This document shows, piece by piece, positions 1 to 10,239 of a stretch of 39,234 nt of DNA. Position 1 is the first letter of the stretch. Each line of letters starts with the position of its first letter. The stretch lies in assembly GCA_945882915.1 (NCBI GenBank), contig CAMCWV010000018.1, forward strand, positions 1-39,234. Direction: 5' to 3'. The stretch is from Waddlia chondrophila WSU 86-1044. GTDB taxonomy: Bacteria; Chlamydiota; Chlamydiia; Chlamydiales; CAMCWV01. The translations under genes were made by a program, and so were the position numbers. The notes beneath the pieces are model-generated. The model was not told where the DNA came from. It searched no databases and saw nothing but the letters and a program-made list of their open reading frames with translations.

Positions 1-130
1 CGAAAGCTCCCGGGGCTGAACGATCGCAAGTGCCCTTTGTATTTCTAATACTAAGGCGCTTGCGATCGTTCAGCCCCGGGAGCTTTCGCGCTAGTCCAAA
101 TTCCCGTTTTCAAATACGAGGAGTATATTC
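1..130. repeat. MITE-like composite element, cut by the window edge
   Basis: A perfect 29-nt inverted repeat (1-29 and 60-88) surrounds a loop. It is followed at 96-128 by one outer arm ending GAGGAGTATAT. The same composite occurs complete at 25902-26067 in the opposite orientation: the central loop here (28-61) is the exact reverse complement of 25969-26002. The left outer arm lies beyond the window. The remaining outer arm is diverged just before GAGGAG (CAAATAC in place of CAGCTAA). Confidence 0.85.
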
Positions 131-195
131 ATATCAGAGGGAAAGATTGAAATAAAGATGGAAAATGGGGCAAGCTAACCCTACTGAAAGACATT

Positions 196-454
196 GTTGC
201 GTAATTATAATTGCAGCCTTACAGGCTGCGTAAAATATATTCGCTTTTACCCAGGGCGGTGCCCTGGGTTGTTTGCAATTTCAACCCTTCGGACTGAACT
301 TAAGAAATTAAGGTGGTTTTCTGCTAGTTAAAGCTTTTCGCATAAAGTCTCAGCCTGAAAGGCTGAAAATGCAAACAGCCCAGGGCACCGCCCTGGGTAT
401 AGCGAATATATCCCATGCAGCCTGTAAGGCTGCAATTGCAATTATGCAGGCAAC
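196..454. repeat. Long imperfect inverted repeat (GCAGCCTTACAGGCTGC family)
   Basis: Arms of roughly 87 nt (196-282 and 367-454) pair with small differences. Each arm carries three short palindromes in the same order: GCAGCCTTACAGGCTGC, then CCCAGGGCGGTGCCCTGGG, then a CTGAAAGGCTG-like stem towards the centre. A single related arm is found at 19058-19160. With the element at 1-130 it fills most of the 549 bp before xseA. The rest (455-549) holds a small GGGCCT/AGGCCC hairpin at 498-512 and a T-run at 524-530. No gene is visible in 1-549. Confidence 0.85.
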
Positions 455-549
455 GCCCTACTGAAATGACGCCTAGTTATGTGAGCCTGAATATAACGGG
501 CCTGAAAGGCCCCTTAACCTTAATTTTTTTATAGCACCCAAAGACTCCC

Positions 550-1977
550 ATGACACAACAAACGAACGCTTTTCCTACTCCTCCCACCGCCCTGCTCACT
601 GTTTCGCAGCTAACCCTAAGTATCAAAGAAATTCTGGAAGGGCGGTTCCGCAGCATCTGGGTCGAAGGCGAGGTGAGCAACTTTAAACAACAGTCCTCTG
701 GCCACCTCTACTTTTCCCTAAAAGACAACAGCGCGCAGATTAGCGCTGTTATGTTCCGCGGAAACGCCATCAAGCTCTCTGCTCTCCCCAAAGATGGGGA
801 CCACATTGCCGTAGGGGGGGAAATCTCTGTCTACCCTCCTCACGGCAAGTATCAACTAATTATACGCGAAGTCCAACAAGTAGGGCTAGGAGCTCTGCTC
901 CTCAAGTTTCAACAACTAAAAACCGAGCTACAAAAAAGAGGGTGGTTTGCTCTTGAAAGAAAGCGCCCCCTTCCCAAATTCCCCAAAGCTATCGGAGTCG
1001 TGACAAGCCCAACGGGCGCTGTTATCCAAGATATTGTTAACGTCCTAAAGCGGCGCCACAACGGATTCCAGCTCATCTTAAGCCCCGTGCGCGTTCAGGG
1101 AGAGGGCGCTGCCCAAGAGATCGCCCAGGCGATCAGGCAATTCAACGAGCATGGCCTTGCCGATGTACTCATTGTTGGGCGGGGCGGCGGAAGCGTCGAA
1201 GATCTCTGGGCTTTCAACGAAGAAGTTGTCGCTGAAGCTATTTTTCAAAGCAAGATCCCTGTCATCTCAGCCGTCGGGCACGAAAGCGACCACAGCATCG
1301 CCGACCTCGTCGCCGACATCAGAGCGCCTACCCCATCGGCAGCAGCAGAAATCGTTATGAAAGAAGGGGCCCACCACCTCGAGTTCCTCTCTCAAATGCA
1401 AAGACGCATCTCCCAAACAATGCTCCACCTCGTAAAAGGAAACAGACAGCAGCTTGAAGGGCTCATTCGCCACCCCCTATTTGCCTCTCCCTACGCGCTT
1501 TTGGGTTCCCCCATGCAAAAGGTCGATGACATGCGCCTTGATATTGATGCCTCCATGAGACAGCTCTTACAAAAAAAGAGGATGGAGCTGATCGCCAGAC
1601 AAAGACAAGCTGTAGCCCTCCGACCGACCTCGCAGCTTATCCGTTTTAGAGAAAGACTCTACCAGCTTAATAGGTCCATCCATGCAGCCTGGAAAACAGG
1701 CCTTGAGCGGAAGCGGCGCGCACTCGACCCTCAAAATAAGATTCGCACTCTTAGCCAGGCCTGGCAACGCTCCCTTACCTTGCGCAGAGAGCGCCTCACC
1801 AAACTAACTTCAAGCCTTCAGGCCATCGACCCCAAAAATCTACTGAGGAAAGGGTACAGCATTCTCTTTGCCGAAAACAAAGCGTCAGTTATATTCTCAA
1901 CGAAGCAACTCACGGATGGACAACAGATTAAAGCACTGCTATCCGATGGCGAAGTGGATTTGACAGTCAATATATAA
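550..1977 (+). CDS. xseA: Exodeoxyribonuclease VII large subunit
   Basis: XseA is the large subunit of exonuclease VII, which with several XseB copies degrades single-stranded DNA to oligonucleotides in repair and recombination. The 475-residue protein has the usual length. Its N-terminal OB-fold (about residues 15-115) contains [20 protein letters not shown] and is followed by the family's catalytic core with [34 protein letters not shown] and [21 protein letters not shown] long basic helical region precedes a C-terminal GYSIL segment. The gene leads a tight plus-strand cluster: xseB starts 10 nt after its stop, then dxs and nadK. No strong Shine-Dalgarno sequence precedes the ATG. The same xseA-xseB-dxs order is known in Chlamydia. 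Confidence 0.96.
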   Translation: MTQQTNAFPTPPTALLTVSQLTLSIKEILEGRFRSIWVEGEVSNFKQQSSGHLYFSLKDNSAQISAVMFRGNAIKLSALPKDGDHIAVGGEISVYPPHGKYQLIIREVQQVGLGALLLKFQQLKTELQKRGWFALERKRPLPKFPKAIGVVTSPTGAVIQDIVNVLKRRHNGFQLILSPVRVQGEGAAQEIAQAIRQFNEHGLADVLIVGRGGGSVEDLWAFNEEVVAEAIFQSKIPVISAVGHESDHSIADLVADIRAPTPSAAAEIVMKEGAHHLEFLSQMQRRISQTMLHLVKGNRQQLEGLIRHPLFASPYALLGSPMQKVDDMRLDIDASMRQLLQKKRMELIARQRQAVALRPTSQLIRFRERLYQLNRSIHAAWKTGLERKRRALDPQNKIRTLSQAWQRSLTLRRERLTKLTSSLQAIDPKNLLRKGYSILFAENKASVIFSTKQLTDGQQIKALLSDGEVDLTVNI

Positions 1978-1987
1978 GGAACCAAAA

Positions 1988-2269
1988 GTGAAGAAAGACG
2001 CAGCCGTAGAAGAACAACCTATTAACTTTGAAGCTTCCTTTGGGCGCTTAGAACAAATCTTAGAGAAAATGAACTCAGGAGCTGCTAGTCTAGACGAGTC
2101 GCTTAAGCTTTATGAAGAAGCCGACCTACTCATCGTTTCTTGCAGCAAACGGCTCAATGAGGCAGAACAGAAAATTGAAATGCTCATTAAAAATCGCAGT
2201 GGTGAACTCGTGCTCGGCCCAGACCAAAAGCCAATAACACAGATCTTTGACTCGATAAAAAGTAACTAA
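1988..2269 (+). CDS. xseB: Exodeoxyribonuclease VII small subunit
   Basis: XseB binds the helical region of XseA and is needed for assembly of active exonuclease VII. The predicted 93 residues fit the family, which is usually 70-90 residues. The core reads [18 protein letters not shown], followed by a second helix with [14 protein letters not shown] and a helical tail, as expected for the two-helix XseB hairpin. The start is GTG at 1988, 10 nt after the xseA stop; no better upstream start exists in this frame. The last 20 or so residues are less conserved and rich in charged residues. Position between xseA and dxs supports the call. Confidence 0.93.
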   Translation: MKKDAAVEEQPINFEASFGRLEQILEKMNSGAASLDESLKLYEEADLLIVSCSKRLNEAEQKIEMLIKNRSGELVLGPDQKPITQIFDSIKSN

Positions 2270-2284
2270 AAAAAGCAATTAACT

Positions 2285-4213
2285 ATGCACGAATCACTGC
2301 TAGCCGCAATCGAGAGCCCTGAAGACCTGAAACGCCTCGACTCAGGAGAACTTACTCTCCTCGCAGCAGAGATACGCCGGCGCATTATCGAGGTTCTTTC
2401 TGTTAAAGGGGGCCACCTTGCCTCCAACTTAGGCACAATAGAGCTCACACTTGCTTTGCACTCGGTATTCTCTTCCCCTGAAGACAAATTTATCTGGGAC
2501 GTAAGCCACCAAACATACACCCACAAGATCATCACAGGGCGCAACGCCCGCTTCGAAAAAATCCGCCAATTTAAAGGCCTCGGCGGCTTTAGCAACCCAG
2601 AAGAGTCCTCTCACGACCACTTCCATGCAGGACACGCAGGAACAGCCGTCTCCCTAAGCCTCGGCGTCGCTAAAAACCGCGACCTTACAAAACGTAAAGA
2701 ACACATCATTTCTATTATTGGTGACGCCTCTCTCACCTGCGGCCTGACACTAGAAGCTCTAAACAACGTCAAACGCGACCTTTCTCGCTTCATCATCGTC
2801 CTCAACGACAATGCCATGTCGATCTCTGAAAATGTTGGCGCCATCAAAAACCTCCTCAGCAGGCTCCTGAACAATCCGACATCAAACAAGCTCTACAAAG
2901 AGATGGAGTCCCTCGTCTCCAAACTCCCTGGCTACGGTCAAATTCTTGCCCATACAGGGCAAAAGCTCACAGAGTCTGTAAAGAACCTCGTCAGTCCCGC
3001 TGCGTTTTTCGCCTCTTTCGGCCTCTCTTACGTCGGACCCATCGATGGTCATGACATCAAAAAACTCATTGAAACCTTGGAGGCCCTCAAGAACGGCTCC
3101 GAACCCGTTTTGCTCCACGTCCTCACCCAAAAAGGGAAAGGAATGGAAGAGGCGATGAAAAACCCCATCACCTACCATGGCGCTAAGCCTTTTTCTCGCG
3201 ACACCGGAAAATTCCTCGCTGACGCCGGCAAGCTAACGTTCCCAAAAATATTCGGCAAACACATCCTAAAGATGGCTGAAAACGACCCTAGCCTTGTCAC
3301 CGTCACTCCTGCCATGTCTGCAGGATCTTGCTTAGATGCTTTCATGCAAAAATTTCCCGAGCGCTGCCTGGATGTCGGCATTGCCGAAGGTCACGCCGTC
3401 ACTTATTGCGGCGGCATCGCCTACGGCGGCCAAATGAAGGTCGTCGCTTGCGTCTACGCAACCTTCCTTCAACGCGCACTCGACAACGTCTTCCACGACG
3501 TCTGCCTCCAAGAGCTCCCCGTTGTCTTCGCCCTCGATCGCGGTGGACTTGCCGGCCCTGACGGCGCCACACACAACGGCATCTACGACATCGCCTTCCT
3601 AAATACCATGCCAAACATGGTCATCTGCCAACCCCGCAATGGACAGATGCTAAAAGAACTAATGGAGTCAGCCTTCTCCTGGAACCGCCCCACAGCCATA
3701 CGCTACCCCAACATGGTAACAGAAGACTCCGACTACACACTTGCAAAGCAAGAGCTTGGAAAAGGAGAAGTCCTCGCCGAAGGTAACGACATTCTTATCA
3801 TAGGCCTCGGCCACATGTGCCTCACCGCCCTAAAGGTTCGGGAAGCTCTAGCAAAAGAAGGGATCAGCGCCTGCGTTATGGATCCTATCTTTGTAAAACC
3901 CCTCGACAAAGAACAGCTCTCTCACCTACTCAAAACACATCGTAGACTCGTGACCATTGAAGAGCACTCCCTCGCCGGCGGCATGGGCTCTATCATCAAC
4001 AACTTCCTGATGACCAGCGGCTTCCAAAATACGCAAGTACTAAACCTCGGCATCCCCGAAATCTTTGTTCACCAAGGTAGCCACGCCGAACTCACAAACG
4101 AGCTCGGCCTCACCCCAGAAAAGATCACTAAATCGATCCTAGCGCACTTTCCTTTTGCCAAAGCAACTCAAAGCTCAGAACAAAGCAAAAGCGAAGCTAA
4201 TTTTGAGATTTAA
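2285..4213 (+). CDS. dxs: 1-deoxy-D-xylulose-5-phosphate synthase
   Basis: DXS condenses pyruvate and glyceraldehyde 3-phosphate to DXP, the first step of the MEP pathway to isoprenoid precursors, using thiamine diphosphate. The 642-residue length is typical. The ThDP-binding motif begins [16 protein letters not shown] (Asp147) and ends at LNDNAMSIS. The N-terminal [17 protein letters not shown] and [14 protein letters not shown] segments match the family. The second transketolase domain shows [17 protein letters not shown], and [22 protein letters not shown], which carries the acid/base region. The C-terminal domain has LTIGLG-like and [11 protein letters not shown] motifs. One difference is GDAS where many bacteria have GDGA. 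The gene starts 15 nt after xseB and ends 18 nt before nadK, so it is likely co-transcribed with both. Confidence 0.97.
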   Translation: MHESLLAAIESPEDLKRLDSGELTLLAAEIRRRIIEVLSVKGGHLASNLGTIELTLALHSVFSSPEDKFIWDVSHQTYTHKIITGRNARFEKIRQFKGLGGFSNPEESSHDHFHAGHAGTAVSLSLGVAKNRDLTKRKEHIISIIGDASLTCGLTLEALNNVKRDLSRFIIVLNDNAMSISENVGAIKNLLSRLLNNPTSNKLYKEMESLVSKLPGYGQILAHTGQKLTESVKNLVSPAAFFASFGLSYVGPIDGHDIKKLIETLEALKNGSEPVLLHVLTQKGKGMEEAMKNPITYHGAKPFSRDTGKFLADAGKLTFPKIFGKHILKMAENDPSLVTVTPAMSAGSCLDAFMQKFPERCLDVGIAEGHAVTYCGGIAYGGQMKVVACVYATFLQRALDNVFHDVCLQELPVVFALDRGGLAGPDGATHNGIYDIAFLNTMPNMVICQPRNGQMLKELMESAFSWNRPTAIRYPNMVTEDSDYTLAKQELGKGEVLAEGNDILIIGLGHMCLTALKVREALAKEGISACVMDPIFVKPLDKEQLSHLLKTHRRLVTIEEHSLAGGMGSIINNFLMTSGFQNTQVLNLGIPEIFVHQGSHAELTNELGLTPEKITKSILAHFPFAKATQSSEQSKSEANFEI

Positions 4214-4231
4214 TCGACTATAAGGCGCTCC

Positions 4232-5104
4232 ATGATCATTGCCCTTTTCCCGAATCAGCAAAAAAAGAACTCTAACAACCTAGCAAAGGGAATACTGGAA
4301 TTTCTAACGGGAAAAGGGATAGCTGTTGTTGTCGACGACGCCTCAGCAAGCTTAATAGGAGCTCCGCCCCTCTCAACTGTCGACCCCAGAAAGATAGACT
4401 TCCTCATCTCCATGGGCGGCGACGGCACCATCCTGCGCCTCCTCCATCAACATCCCAACCTCTTAGCTCCCGTTGTAGGGATCAACCTCGGCCAGCTAGG
4501 CTTCCTCGCCGATATCCCCACCTCAGACATCTACCCCAGCTTGCAAGACCTCCTCGACAATAAATACCGCATCGAAAAACGGCTAATGCTAGACGGGGAA
4601 ATGATCGGCAGCGAAGCACATCACCACGCAAACATAAAAAACGGCTTTGCCGTAAACGACATCGTCGTCCACAGATCGCGCACCCCCAGCCTCATCGAAC
4701 TAGCCATTCACATGGACGGCGAATACCTAAACACCTTCGTCGCCGATGGCATCATCCTCTCAACCCCCACAGGCTCCACAGCCTACTCCCTAGCAGCCGG
4801 CGGCCCCATCCTCTCCCCTGAGATCGACGCCATCGTCCTCACCCCCATCTCCGCACACACCATCTCCAACCGCCCCATCGTCTTCATGCCCAAGCGCGAC
4901 ATCCAAATTCAATACCTCAGCCAGCACGTAGAACCCATCGAAATCACCTTCGACGGCGTCACTCGCCTCCAAATGAAAACAGGCGAAGTCTTCCGCGTCA
5001 CACGCAGCCCCCACCACTTCCACCTCGCCAGCCTCAACAGACACAACTACTTCGCCACCCTCCGCACCAAACTCGGCTGGAGCGGCGGCAAACTCCGCCA
5101 GTAA
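4232..5104 (+). CDS. nadK: NAD kinase
   Basis: NadK phosphorylates NAD+ to NADP+ in the cytoplasm. The 290 residues match the family. The GGDG active-site motif is at residues 62-65 (SMGGDGTILRLL), followed by GINLGQLGFLADIP, the NDIVVHRS segment and the glycine-rich DGIILSTPTGSTAYSLAAGG motif that binds NAD. The ATG is preceded by AAGG six bases upstream and lies 18 nt after the dxs stop, so this is the last gene of the xseA cluster. Its 3' half is strikingly C-rich on the coding strand, with C predominating at third codon positions. An imperfect AATCGACTATAA palindrome half lies in the short gap before it (4212-4223). A repeat block begins right after the stop. Confidence 0.96.
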   Translation: MIIALFPNQQKKNSNNLAKGILEFLTGKGIAVVVDDASASLIGAPPLSTVDPRKIDFLISMGGDGTILRLLHQHPNLLAPVVGINLGQLGFLADIPTSDIYPSLQDLLDNKYRIEKRLMLDGEMIGSEAHHHANIKNGFAVNDIVVHRSRTPSLIELAIHMDGEYLNTFVADGIILSTPTGSTAYSLAAGGPILSPEIDAIVLTPISAHTISNRPIVFMPKRDIQIQYLSQHVEPIEITFDGVTRLQMKTGEVFRVTRSPHHFHLASLNRHNYFATLRTKLGWSGGKLRQ

Positions 5105-5382
5105 CGCGCCTGCAGTAGCACCAGCAGCAGGCAGGGACTTTGCCCCCGCACCCCAGCAAAGGGGTTTAGCCCATTTGCAATCCCCATGCAGTGTTTATTG
5201 GTAAGCGATTGTAGTGGGAGTAGCTGCTATTGAATATTCCTTTGTTTCTATCGAAACAAAGGAAACATGCCACGAGAGAGCTCCGCTCTCTCGTCTAAAA
5301 TCAGAAATCTAAGGGGCGAGCTAGCGAGCTCTTTAAATATCCAACAACTGATGGATGTTGTTTCAAAGACCTGGAGGGTCTT

Positions 5383-5558
5383 AATATTACAGCCCAGGTC
5401 GGAGCGTTGCGGAGGCCCGGGTGAGACAGAATATGTATTAAAGTCCTGTAAGGACGGCAGAAAATCAATGTTACAGATTTATGTCGTCCTTACAGGACTC
5501 GAGGGTTTATTTCGTTTCACCCAGGCCTCCGCAAAGCTCCGACCTGGGCTGTAATATT
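5383..5558. repeat. Inner 42-nt inverted repeat
   Basis: Arms 5383-5424 and 5517-5558 pair with two mismatches in 42 nt. Inside them lies a second perfect 15-nt pair (5442-5456 and 5485-5499, AGTCCTGTAAGGACG and its complement). The element lies inside the larger inverted repeat of this intergenic block, which suggests insertion of one palindromic element into another. Confidence 0.85.
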
Positions 5559-5730
5559 CAGGCCCTTCAGGCCCTTAAAGAAATAGATTATGGGAAGGGA
5601 TTTACACGGCAAAAATCTTTTAGGAACACTGCCCATCATCCGCCACGGCTTCGCCGCTTAGTTACCGCTTCCGCGGTTTTTTAAACCGTCAAGCAAAAGA
5701 TATGTAAATAGGAAGCCATAGTCTGCTCAC

Positions 5731-5763
5731 GTTACCTTCTAGAGAGGCCAAACGCTTGTTTTA
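5731..5763. repeat. Single arm of the GGTAACC repeat family
   Basis: This 33-nt stretch, read on the minus strand, begins AAACAAGCGTTTGGCCTC and runs to AAGGTAAC. It matches the outer part of the left arm of the element at 9981-10132. No matching second arm is seen nearby, so it appears to be a fragment. Confidence 0.6.
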
Positions 5764-5949
5764 GACGAGAGGGCGGAGCTCTCTCGTGGCACGCTTTCTT
5801 CATTTCGGTAGAAATGAAGAAAAACTCCGAAGCTGCTTCCCCTACAAACCACTACCAAGCAGACACTGCATGGGGAATGCAAAGGGGCTAAACCCCTTTG
5901 CCGGAGTCCAGAGGCGGAGCCTCTGGCTGGCTGACGTCGCTGCTGCTTG

Positions 5950-7080
5950 CTAAAGGTCGAGGAGGAGGCGGGATGGGTCTTCGAGGGAGTTTTTGAGGTG
6001 GACGAGGAAGGTGACAGCTTCTTTGCCATCGACGATGCGGTGATCGTAGCTGAGGGCGATGTACATCATGGGGCGAATGACGACCTGGTCGTCGACTACG
6101 ACGGGGCGTTTGACGATGTTGTGCATGCCGAGGATGCCGCATTGAGGGGGGTTGAGGATAGGGGTGGAAAGGAGCGAGCCGTAGGTGCCGCCGTTTGTGA
6201 TGGTAAAGCAGCCACCTTGCATCTCTTCCATGGTAATGGAGCTTTCGCGTGCCCGTTTTCCGTAGGCTTCAATGGACTGTTCGATTTCTGCAAAGGAGAG
6301 TTGATCACAATTGCGAACGACGGGAACAACGAGGCCGCGCTCTGTGGCAACGGCGATGGCGATATCGTAGTATTCTCTGTGGACGATATCTTCATCATCG
6401 ATATAGGAGTTGAGGCCTGGAATAGCCTTTAAAGCAGCGGCGGTAGCTTTAACAAAAAAGGACATTAGGCCAAGCTTCGTTGTGTGGGCTTTGGCGAAGG
6501 AGTCTTTGTATTTAGCTCGTATTTGCATAATTGCAGACATGTCCACTTCGTTGAAAGTGGTGAGCATGGCAGTTGTTTGTTGAGATTCCACGAGACGTCT
6601 GGCAATGACTTTGCGAACTGTGGTCATGTGGCGGCGCGTTTCTGGTTTGTTGCTATTTGAAATGATGGGAGCGGCCGATCTGGTTATAGCAGGAGGTGCC
6701 ATTATTGCAGGGGCCAACTTGGGTGCAGGCTTTGGTGCGGTAGCGGCTAGGGGGATGACCTCCTGTACTTCTTTTAGAGCTTCCTTCTGCGAAATAGCAC
6801 TTGTCGAAGGAGCTACCTTTTGCGGGCTGTTTGTCTTTGCTGCTTGATCCCCATCGATATAACCAATGACCTGACCTGGCTTGACTTTGTCTCCGGACTT
6901 TACGCTGAGCACAAAAACACCTTTTGCTGAAGCATTCAGCATTTGGTTGGCCTTGTCTGTTTCTAGATCCACAAGTTCAGCTCCTTCTGCAACCTCAAAG
7001 CCGCTTTGCACATATATGACTCCAACAGTTGCCTCGGTAATAGACTCACCCATCTGAGGAACTTTAATCTCGTGTTTCAT
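5950..7080 (-). CDS. sucB: 2-oxoglutarate dehydrogenase E2, dihydrolipoyllysine succinyltransferase
   Basis: SucB transfers the succinyl group from E1 to CoA in the 2-oxoglutarate dehydrogenase complex of the TCA cycle. The N-terminal lipoyl domain has [10 protein letters not shown], with the lipoylated Lys43 counted from the ATG at 7080. The C-terminal catalytic domain ends with [18 protein letters not shown], carrying the active-site His and Asp. I chose the ATG at 7080 because AGAGAGGG sits just upstream; an in-frame TTG at 7101 would add seven residues. Between the lipoyl domain and the catalytic domain lies an Ala/Pro-rich linker in which I cannot recognise the usual peripheral subunit-binding domain. 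The gene follows sucA by 17 nt. The repeat block starts directly after its stop. Confidence 0.94.
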   Translation of the reverse strand: MKHEIKVPQMGESITEATVGVIYVQSGFEVAEGAELVDLETDKANQMLNASAKGVFVLSVKSGDKVKPGQVIGYIDGDQAAKTNSPQKVAPSTSAISQKEALKEVQEVIPLAATAPKPAPKLAPAIMAPPAITRSAAPIISNSNKPETRRHMTTVRKVIARRLVESQQTTAMLTTFNEVDMSAIMQIRAKYKDSFAKAHTTKLGLMSFFVKATAAALKAIPGLNSYIDDEDIVHREYYDIAIAVATERGLVVPVVRNCDQLSFAEIEQSIEAYGKRARESSITMEEMQGGCFTITNGGTYGSLLSTPILNPPQCGILGMHNIVKRPVVVDDQVVIRPMMYIALSYDHRIVDGKEAVTFLVHLKNSLEDPSRLLLDL

Positions 7081-7097
7081 TAGACCCTCTCTTAATT

Positions 7098-9848
7098 TCA
7101 ATTAAACGCTTGATTGAGAAGCGATGCTAATTGTTGCTTGTGCACGGCGTAAGACCCTGCAGCAGGTGAGGCGCTTGGAGTGCGCCCCGCATAGGTCGGT
7201 TCTACCTTTAGTCCTAGTAATCTGCGCAGGTGCGGGCGAATAAAATTCCAAGCGCCCATATTACTAGGCTCTTCTTGAACCCATATGCATTTACTAAAGC
7301 CTTTGTATTTGTCTAAAATCTTTTGGAGCTTTTCAAGGTGCAAAGGATAGAGCTGCTCGAGGCGGATGATGGCGACGTCTTCTGCCTTTCTTTTTAGCCG
7401 CTCTTCAATAAGATCGTAGTAGACGTGTCCGTTGCAAATAAGCAGGCGATCTACTTTCTTTGGAGCTTCAGGATCATCAAGAACCTCTTCAAAAGAACCT
7501 TTCGAAAGTTCGTCGATGTCACTGATGCATTTAGGGTGACGAAGAAGCCCTTTAGGAGTGAAGACAATGAGCGGTTTGCGAATGGGGCGCAGCACCTGCC
7601 GCCTTAAGACGTGAAAGAATTGCCCGGGAGTTGTGGCATTGACAATCTGCATGTTGTTTTCGCCGGCAAGTATCAAGAAGCGCTCCATCCGGCCAGAGGA
7701 GTGCTCGGGGCCTTGTCCTTCATAGCCATGAGGTAAGAGCATCACAAGCCCTGACATACGCATCCACTTCTGCTCGGAAGTGGAGATGTACTGATCGATG
7801 ATCACCTGTCCGCCGTTGCAAAAGTCTCCAAACTGGGCCTCCCACATCACAAGTGATTGTGGGTAAGAGAGGGTGTAGCCAAACTCAAACCCCAAGACAG
7901 CGAACTCTGAAAGAGAGGAGTTAAAGACCTCAAAACGCCCTTGAGTAGGACTGAGGTGGTTGAGGGGGAAGTAGCTTCGCTCTTTCACCTGATCCATCCA
8001 CATTGCGTGGCGCTGGCTAAATGTCCCTCTTTGACAATCTTGGCCGGACAAACGGACATGGACCCCTTCCCACAAGAGAGTCGAGAAGGCTAGGTGTTCT
8101 GCCATTGCCCAGTCAATTTTCTTATCCGGTTTTTTTGCTGGCGGCTTGATGACTGCCATACTTAAACGGTCGTTAAGAACGCGCTGAAGCTTGGAATGTA
8201 TTTGGAAGCCTTCTGGGATGGCACAAAACCGTTCAGTAAGCATTTGAAGGGTTTCTGCTGGAACGGCAGTTGGGGTGGCGGCAAAGATGTCTTGCTCGGT
8301 GGCTACCTTGTAATTCTTCCACACCCCTTCTAACATATCATCAGGAGGGGCCTTTTCTATGAGCTTTGTTCCCTCGAGCGCTTGATGAAGAGACTTCTTA
8401 AATTCCTCTTCCAAAGACTCGGCAACTTGTTTTTCCACAACACCTTGAGAAATCAAATTGTCTCTGTAGATTTCTCGAATTGGGCGCTTTTTTCCAATTA
8501 ATTGATACTCAAGCGGTTGTGTGAATGCTGGCTCGTCCGATTCATTGTGCCCATACTTTCGGTAGCAGTTCAGCTCAATAAATACATCACACTTAAATCT
8601 CATCCTAAGCTCTACGGCAAGATAAGCCGCATACATGCACCCTTCAGGATCTTCTGCGTTTATGTGGAAGACGGGAGAGGCGAACGTGCGGGCAATCGCC
8701 GTACAATAGCGCGTAGAGCGCCCATCTTTAGGAAGCGTTGTAAATCCAATCTGATTGTTAATGACCACATGGAGCGTGCCGCCGACAGTGTAGCCAGGAA
8801 GTCCGCCAAGCTGCATTGTTTCGTAAACAACACCTTGACCTGCAATCGCTGCATCTCCATGGACGATAACAGGGACGATCTTTCTTCTTTCTTGGTCATC
8901 TACAGCCAAGCTCTGCTTTGCGCGGACGCGCCCCTGAACAACTGGATTTACAGAGCTTAAGTGACTGGGGTTTGGTGTCAGTGAGACGTGAACTTTGTAG
9001 CCGCTGTTTGTCTTCACTTCTGAGGAGAACCCTTTGTGATAGCGCACATCCCCGCTATTTCCAGCGCTATGCGGGGCGTACCCTTCTTCAAATTCGTGAA
9101 AAATAACGGAATGAGACTTGTTGAGGATTGTCGCAAGCACATTAAGCCTCCCGCGATGGGGCATCCCAATAACAAACTCCTCTGTCCCGTAGCGGGCCCC
9201 TGTATCGATAAGGGTGGTCAGGATGGGAATAAGCGTTTCTCCCCCTTCCAAAGAAAAACGCTTCTGTCCCACGTATTTGCTTTGCAAGAATGCCTCGAAG
9301 AGCTCTGAGCGGTTAAGATCCCCAAGGAGCGTCTTCTTTTGTTCAATAGAAAATGTAGGTCTAAAGCGCGTGGGCTCGATCTGCTCTTGTAGCCACATCT
9401 CCAGTTCGGGATTGTGGGTGCCGATGTATTCCACGCCGATGTTGCCGCAGTAAATCGTCTGTAAGACCTCGATAATTTCGGCAAGAGGGGCTCTGGGGGC
9501 TGCTAAGAGAGCGTAGGTGGGGAAATGCGTCCTGAGCTCATCTTCACGGAAGCCAAGAGCCTTTAGAGTGAGCGGCTGCGGAAGCTCCAGCGCATGCGTC
9601 CGAATAGGATTGCACTTGCAATAGAGGTGTCCGTAACGACGGTAGGCATGAATAAGGGTGTAAACACGAACATCCGCAGAAGCAATAGCCGTCCCGACGC
9701 CCTTGCCATTTGTAACAAACTCTATCCCTTCAAAGAAATGGTGCCAGGAGGCATCTACAGAGATCGGATTCTCTCTATAGCTTTCGTAGAGCCCTTCGAT
9801 GAGCTTAACATTGCTTAGAGTGGCGTAAGAAAAGGTATCTGCTTTCAT
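7098..9848 (-). CDS. sucA: 2-oxoglutarate dehydrogenase E1
   Basis: SucA is the thiamine diphosphate-dependent decarboxylase of the 2-oxoglutarate dehydrogenase complex. The 916 residues are close to the usual length of about 930. The N-terminus ([20 protein letters not shown]) resembles the E2-interacting helix of the family. Further diagnostic segments are [43 protein letters not shown], the ThDP motif from [17 protein letters not shown] to [27 protein letters not shown], and [20 protein letters not shown]. The protein ends with [15 protein letters not shown] near the C-terminus. It is the first gene of sucA-sucB. sucA and sucB adjacent is also the arrangement at CT054-CT055. No confident promoter was found in the AT-rich 60 bp upstream. 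Confidence 0.97.
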   Translation of the reverse strand: MKADTFSYATLSNVKLIEGLYESYRENPISVDASWHHFFEGIEFVTNGKGVGTAIASADVRVYTLIHAYRRYGHLYCKCNPIRTHALELPQPLTLKALGFREDELRTHFPTYALLAAPRAPLAEIIEVLQTIYCGNIGVEYIGTHNPELEMWLQEQIEPTRFRPTFSIEQKKTLLGDLNRSELFEAFLQSKYVGQKRFSLEGGETLIPILTTLIDTGARYGTEEFVIGMPHRGRLNVLATILNKSHSVIFHEFEEGYAPHSAGNSGDVRYHKGFSSEVKTNSGYKVHVSLTPNPSHLSSVNPVVQGRVRAKQSLAVDDQERRKIVPVIVHGDAAIAGQGVVYETMQLGGLPGYTVGGTLHVVINNQIGFTTLPKDGRSTRYCTAIARTFASPVFHINAEDPEGCMYAAYLAVELRMRFKCDVFIELNCYRKYGHNESDEPAFTQPLEYQLIGKKRPIREIYRDNLISQGVVEKQVAESLEEEFKKSLHQALEGTKLIEKAPPDDMLEGVWKNYKVATEQDIFAATPTAVPAETLQMLTERFCAIPEGFQIHSKLQRVLNDRLSMAVIKPPAKKPDKKIDWAMAEHLAFSTLLWEGVHVRLSGQDCQRGTFSQRHAMWMDQVKERSYFPLNHLSPTQGRFEVFNSSLSEFAVLGFEFGYTLSYPQSLVMWEAQFGDFCNGGQVIIDQYISTSEQKWMRMSGLVMLLPHGYEGQGPEHSSGRMERFLILAGENNMQIVNATTPGQFFHVLRRQVLRPIRKPLIVFTPKGLLRHPKCISDIDELSKGSFEEVLDDPEAPKKVDRLLICNGHVYYDLIEERLKRKAEDVAIIRLEQLYPLHLEKLQKILDKYKGFSKCIWVQEEPSNMGAWNFIRPHLRRLLGLKVEPTYAGRTPSASPAAGSYAVHKQQLASLLNQAFN

Positions 9849-9980
9849 AGTGGAGTCTTTTCAGGTTTTATTAGCCCGACTCTGCACAAAAAACGTATAT
9901 TTTAAAAGTTAAAAACGGGCGGCGCAAGGAAGTTCGCTCTTTGAGGCGCACACAAAATTCAAAAAGGAAAAAATTATCCT

Positions 9981-10132
9981 AAACAAGCGTTTGCCCTCTC
10001 TGTAAGGTAACCAGACCGTCTCGGTCTGGGATTTAACCTGCCACCAAGCAAATATTTGCTGTAGATTCAATCTGAAATCCCAGGCCGAGACGGTCTGGTT
10101 ACCTTCTGGATAGGGGAAACACTTGTTTTGAG
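9981..10132. repeat. Inverted repeat of the GGTAACCAGACCG family
   Basis: Core arms 10004-10034 and 10075-10105 pair over 31 nt with one mismatch. Weaker pairing extends outwards to about 9981 and 10132 (AAACAAGCGTTTG against CAAAACAAGTGTTT). Each core arm has its own internal CAGACCG/CGGTCTG stem. A shorter relative is at 17353-17379 and a lone arm at 5731-5763. The element occupies most of the 391 bp between the divergent sucA and the secreted-protein gene. The rest is AT-rich sequence next to sucA, plus a small AAAAATCATGATTTTT palindrome at 10144-10159. Confidence 0.85.
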
Positions 10133-10239
10133 GCTTCCGGGTGAAAAATCATGATTTTTACGAAAACCCTAAGATCGGCAGGCCCGTAGATCTGAATGCG
10201 CTACTAGCTGATATTTGCATGATGGAGTACTCTGCTAAA

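Larger units (their letters stand above)
5105..5949. repeat. Nested inverted-repeat block without genes (845 bp)
   Basis: The space between nadK and sucB is a mosaic of palindromes. The outer arms (about 5157-5300 and 5759-5900) pair over about 140 nt and carry the same parts in mirrored order: a CAAAGGGGTTTAGCCC segment, a segment with CCCCATGCAGTG, a small hairpin (5239-5262 and about 5799-5820), and a CGAGAGAGCTCCGCTCTCTCG-type stem. A second inverted repeat sits inside (5383-5558). A single arm of a third family lies at 5731-5763. Short GC hairpins followed by T6 occur around 5664-5683, and a CCAGAGGC/GCCTCTGG stem at 5908-5926 could end sucB transcription. I see no transposase and no credible gene here. 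Confidence 0.8.

Noticed and set aside
1..454. CRISPR array
   Set aside because: The repeats are inverted pairs, not evenly spaced direct repeats with unique spacers, and no cas gene is present.
5267..5684. Open frames of 67-95 codons in the nadK-sucB gap
   Set aside because: They lie wholly within inverted repeats, have no ribosome binding site and no protein-like composition.
5600..5700. tRNA or small stable RNA gene
   Set aside because: Several short GC hairpins are present, but no cloverleaf, T-loop or CCA end could be found.
5739..6432. Open frames across the 3' end of sucB on both strands
   Set aside because: They are out-of-frame or antisense readings of sucB, whose catalytic motifs are intact in its own frame.
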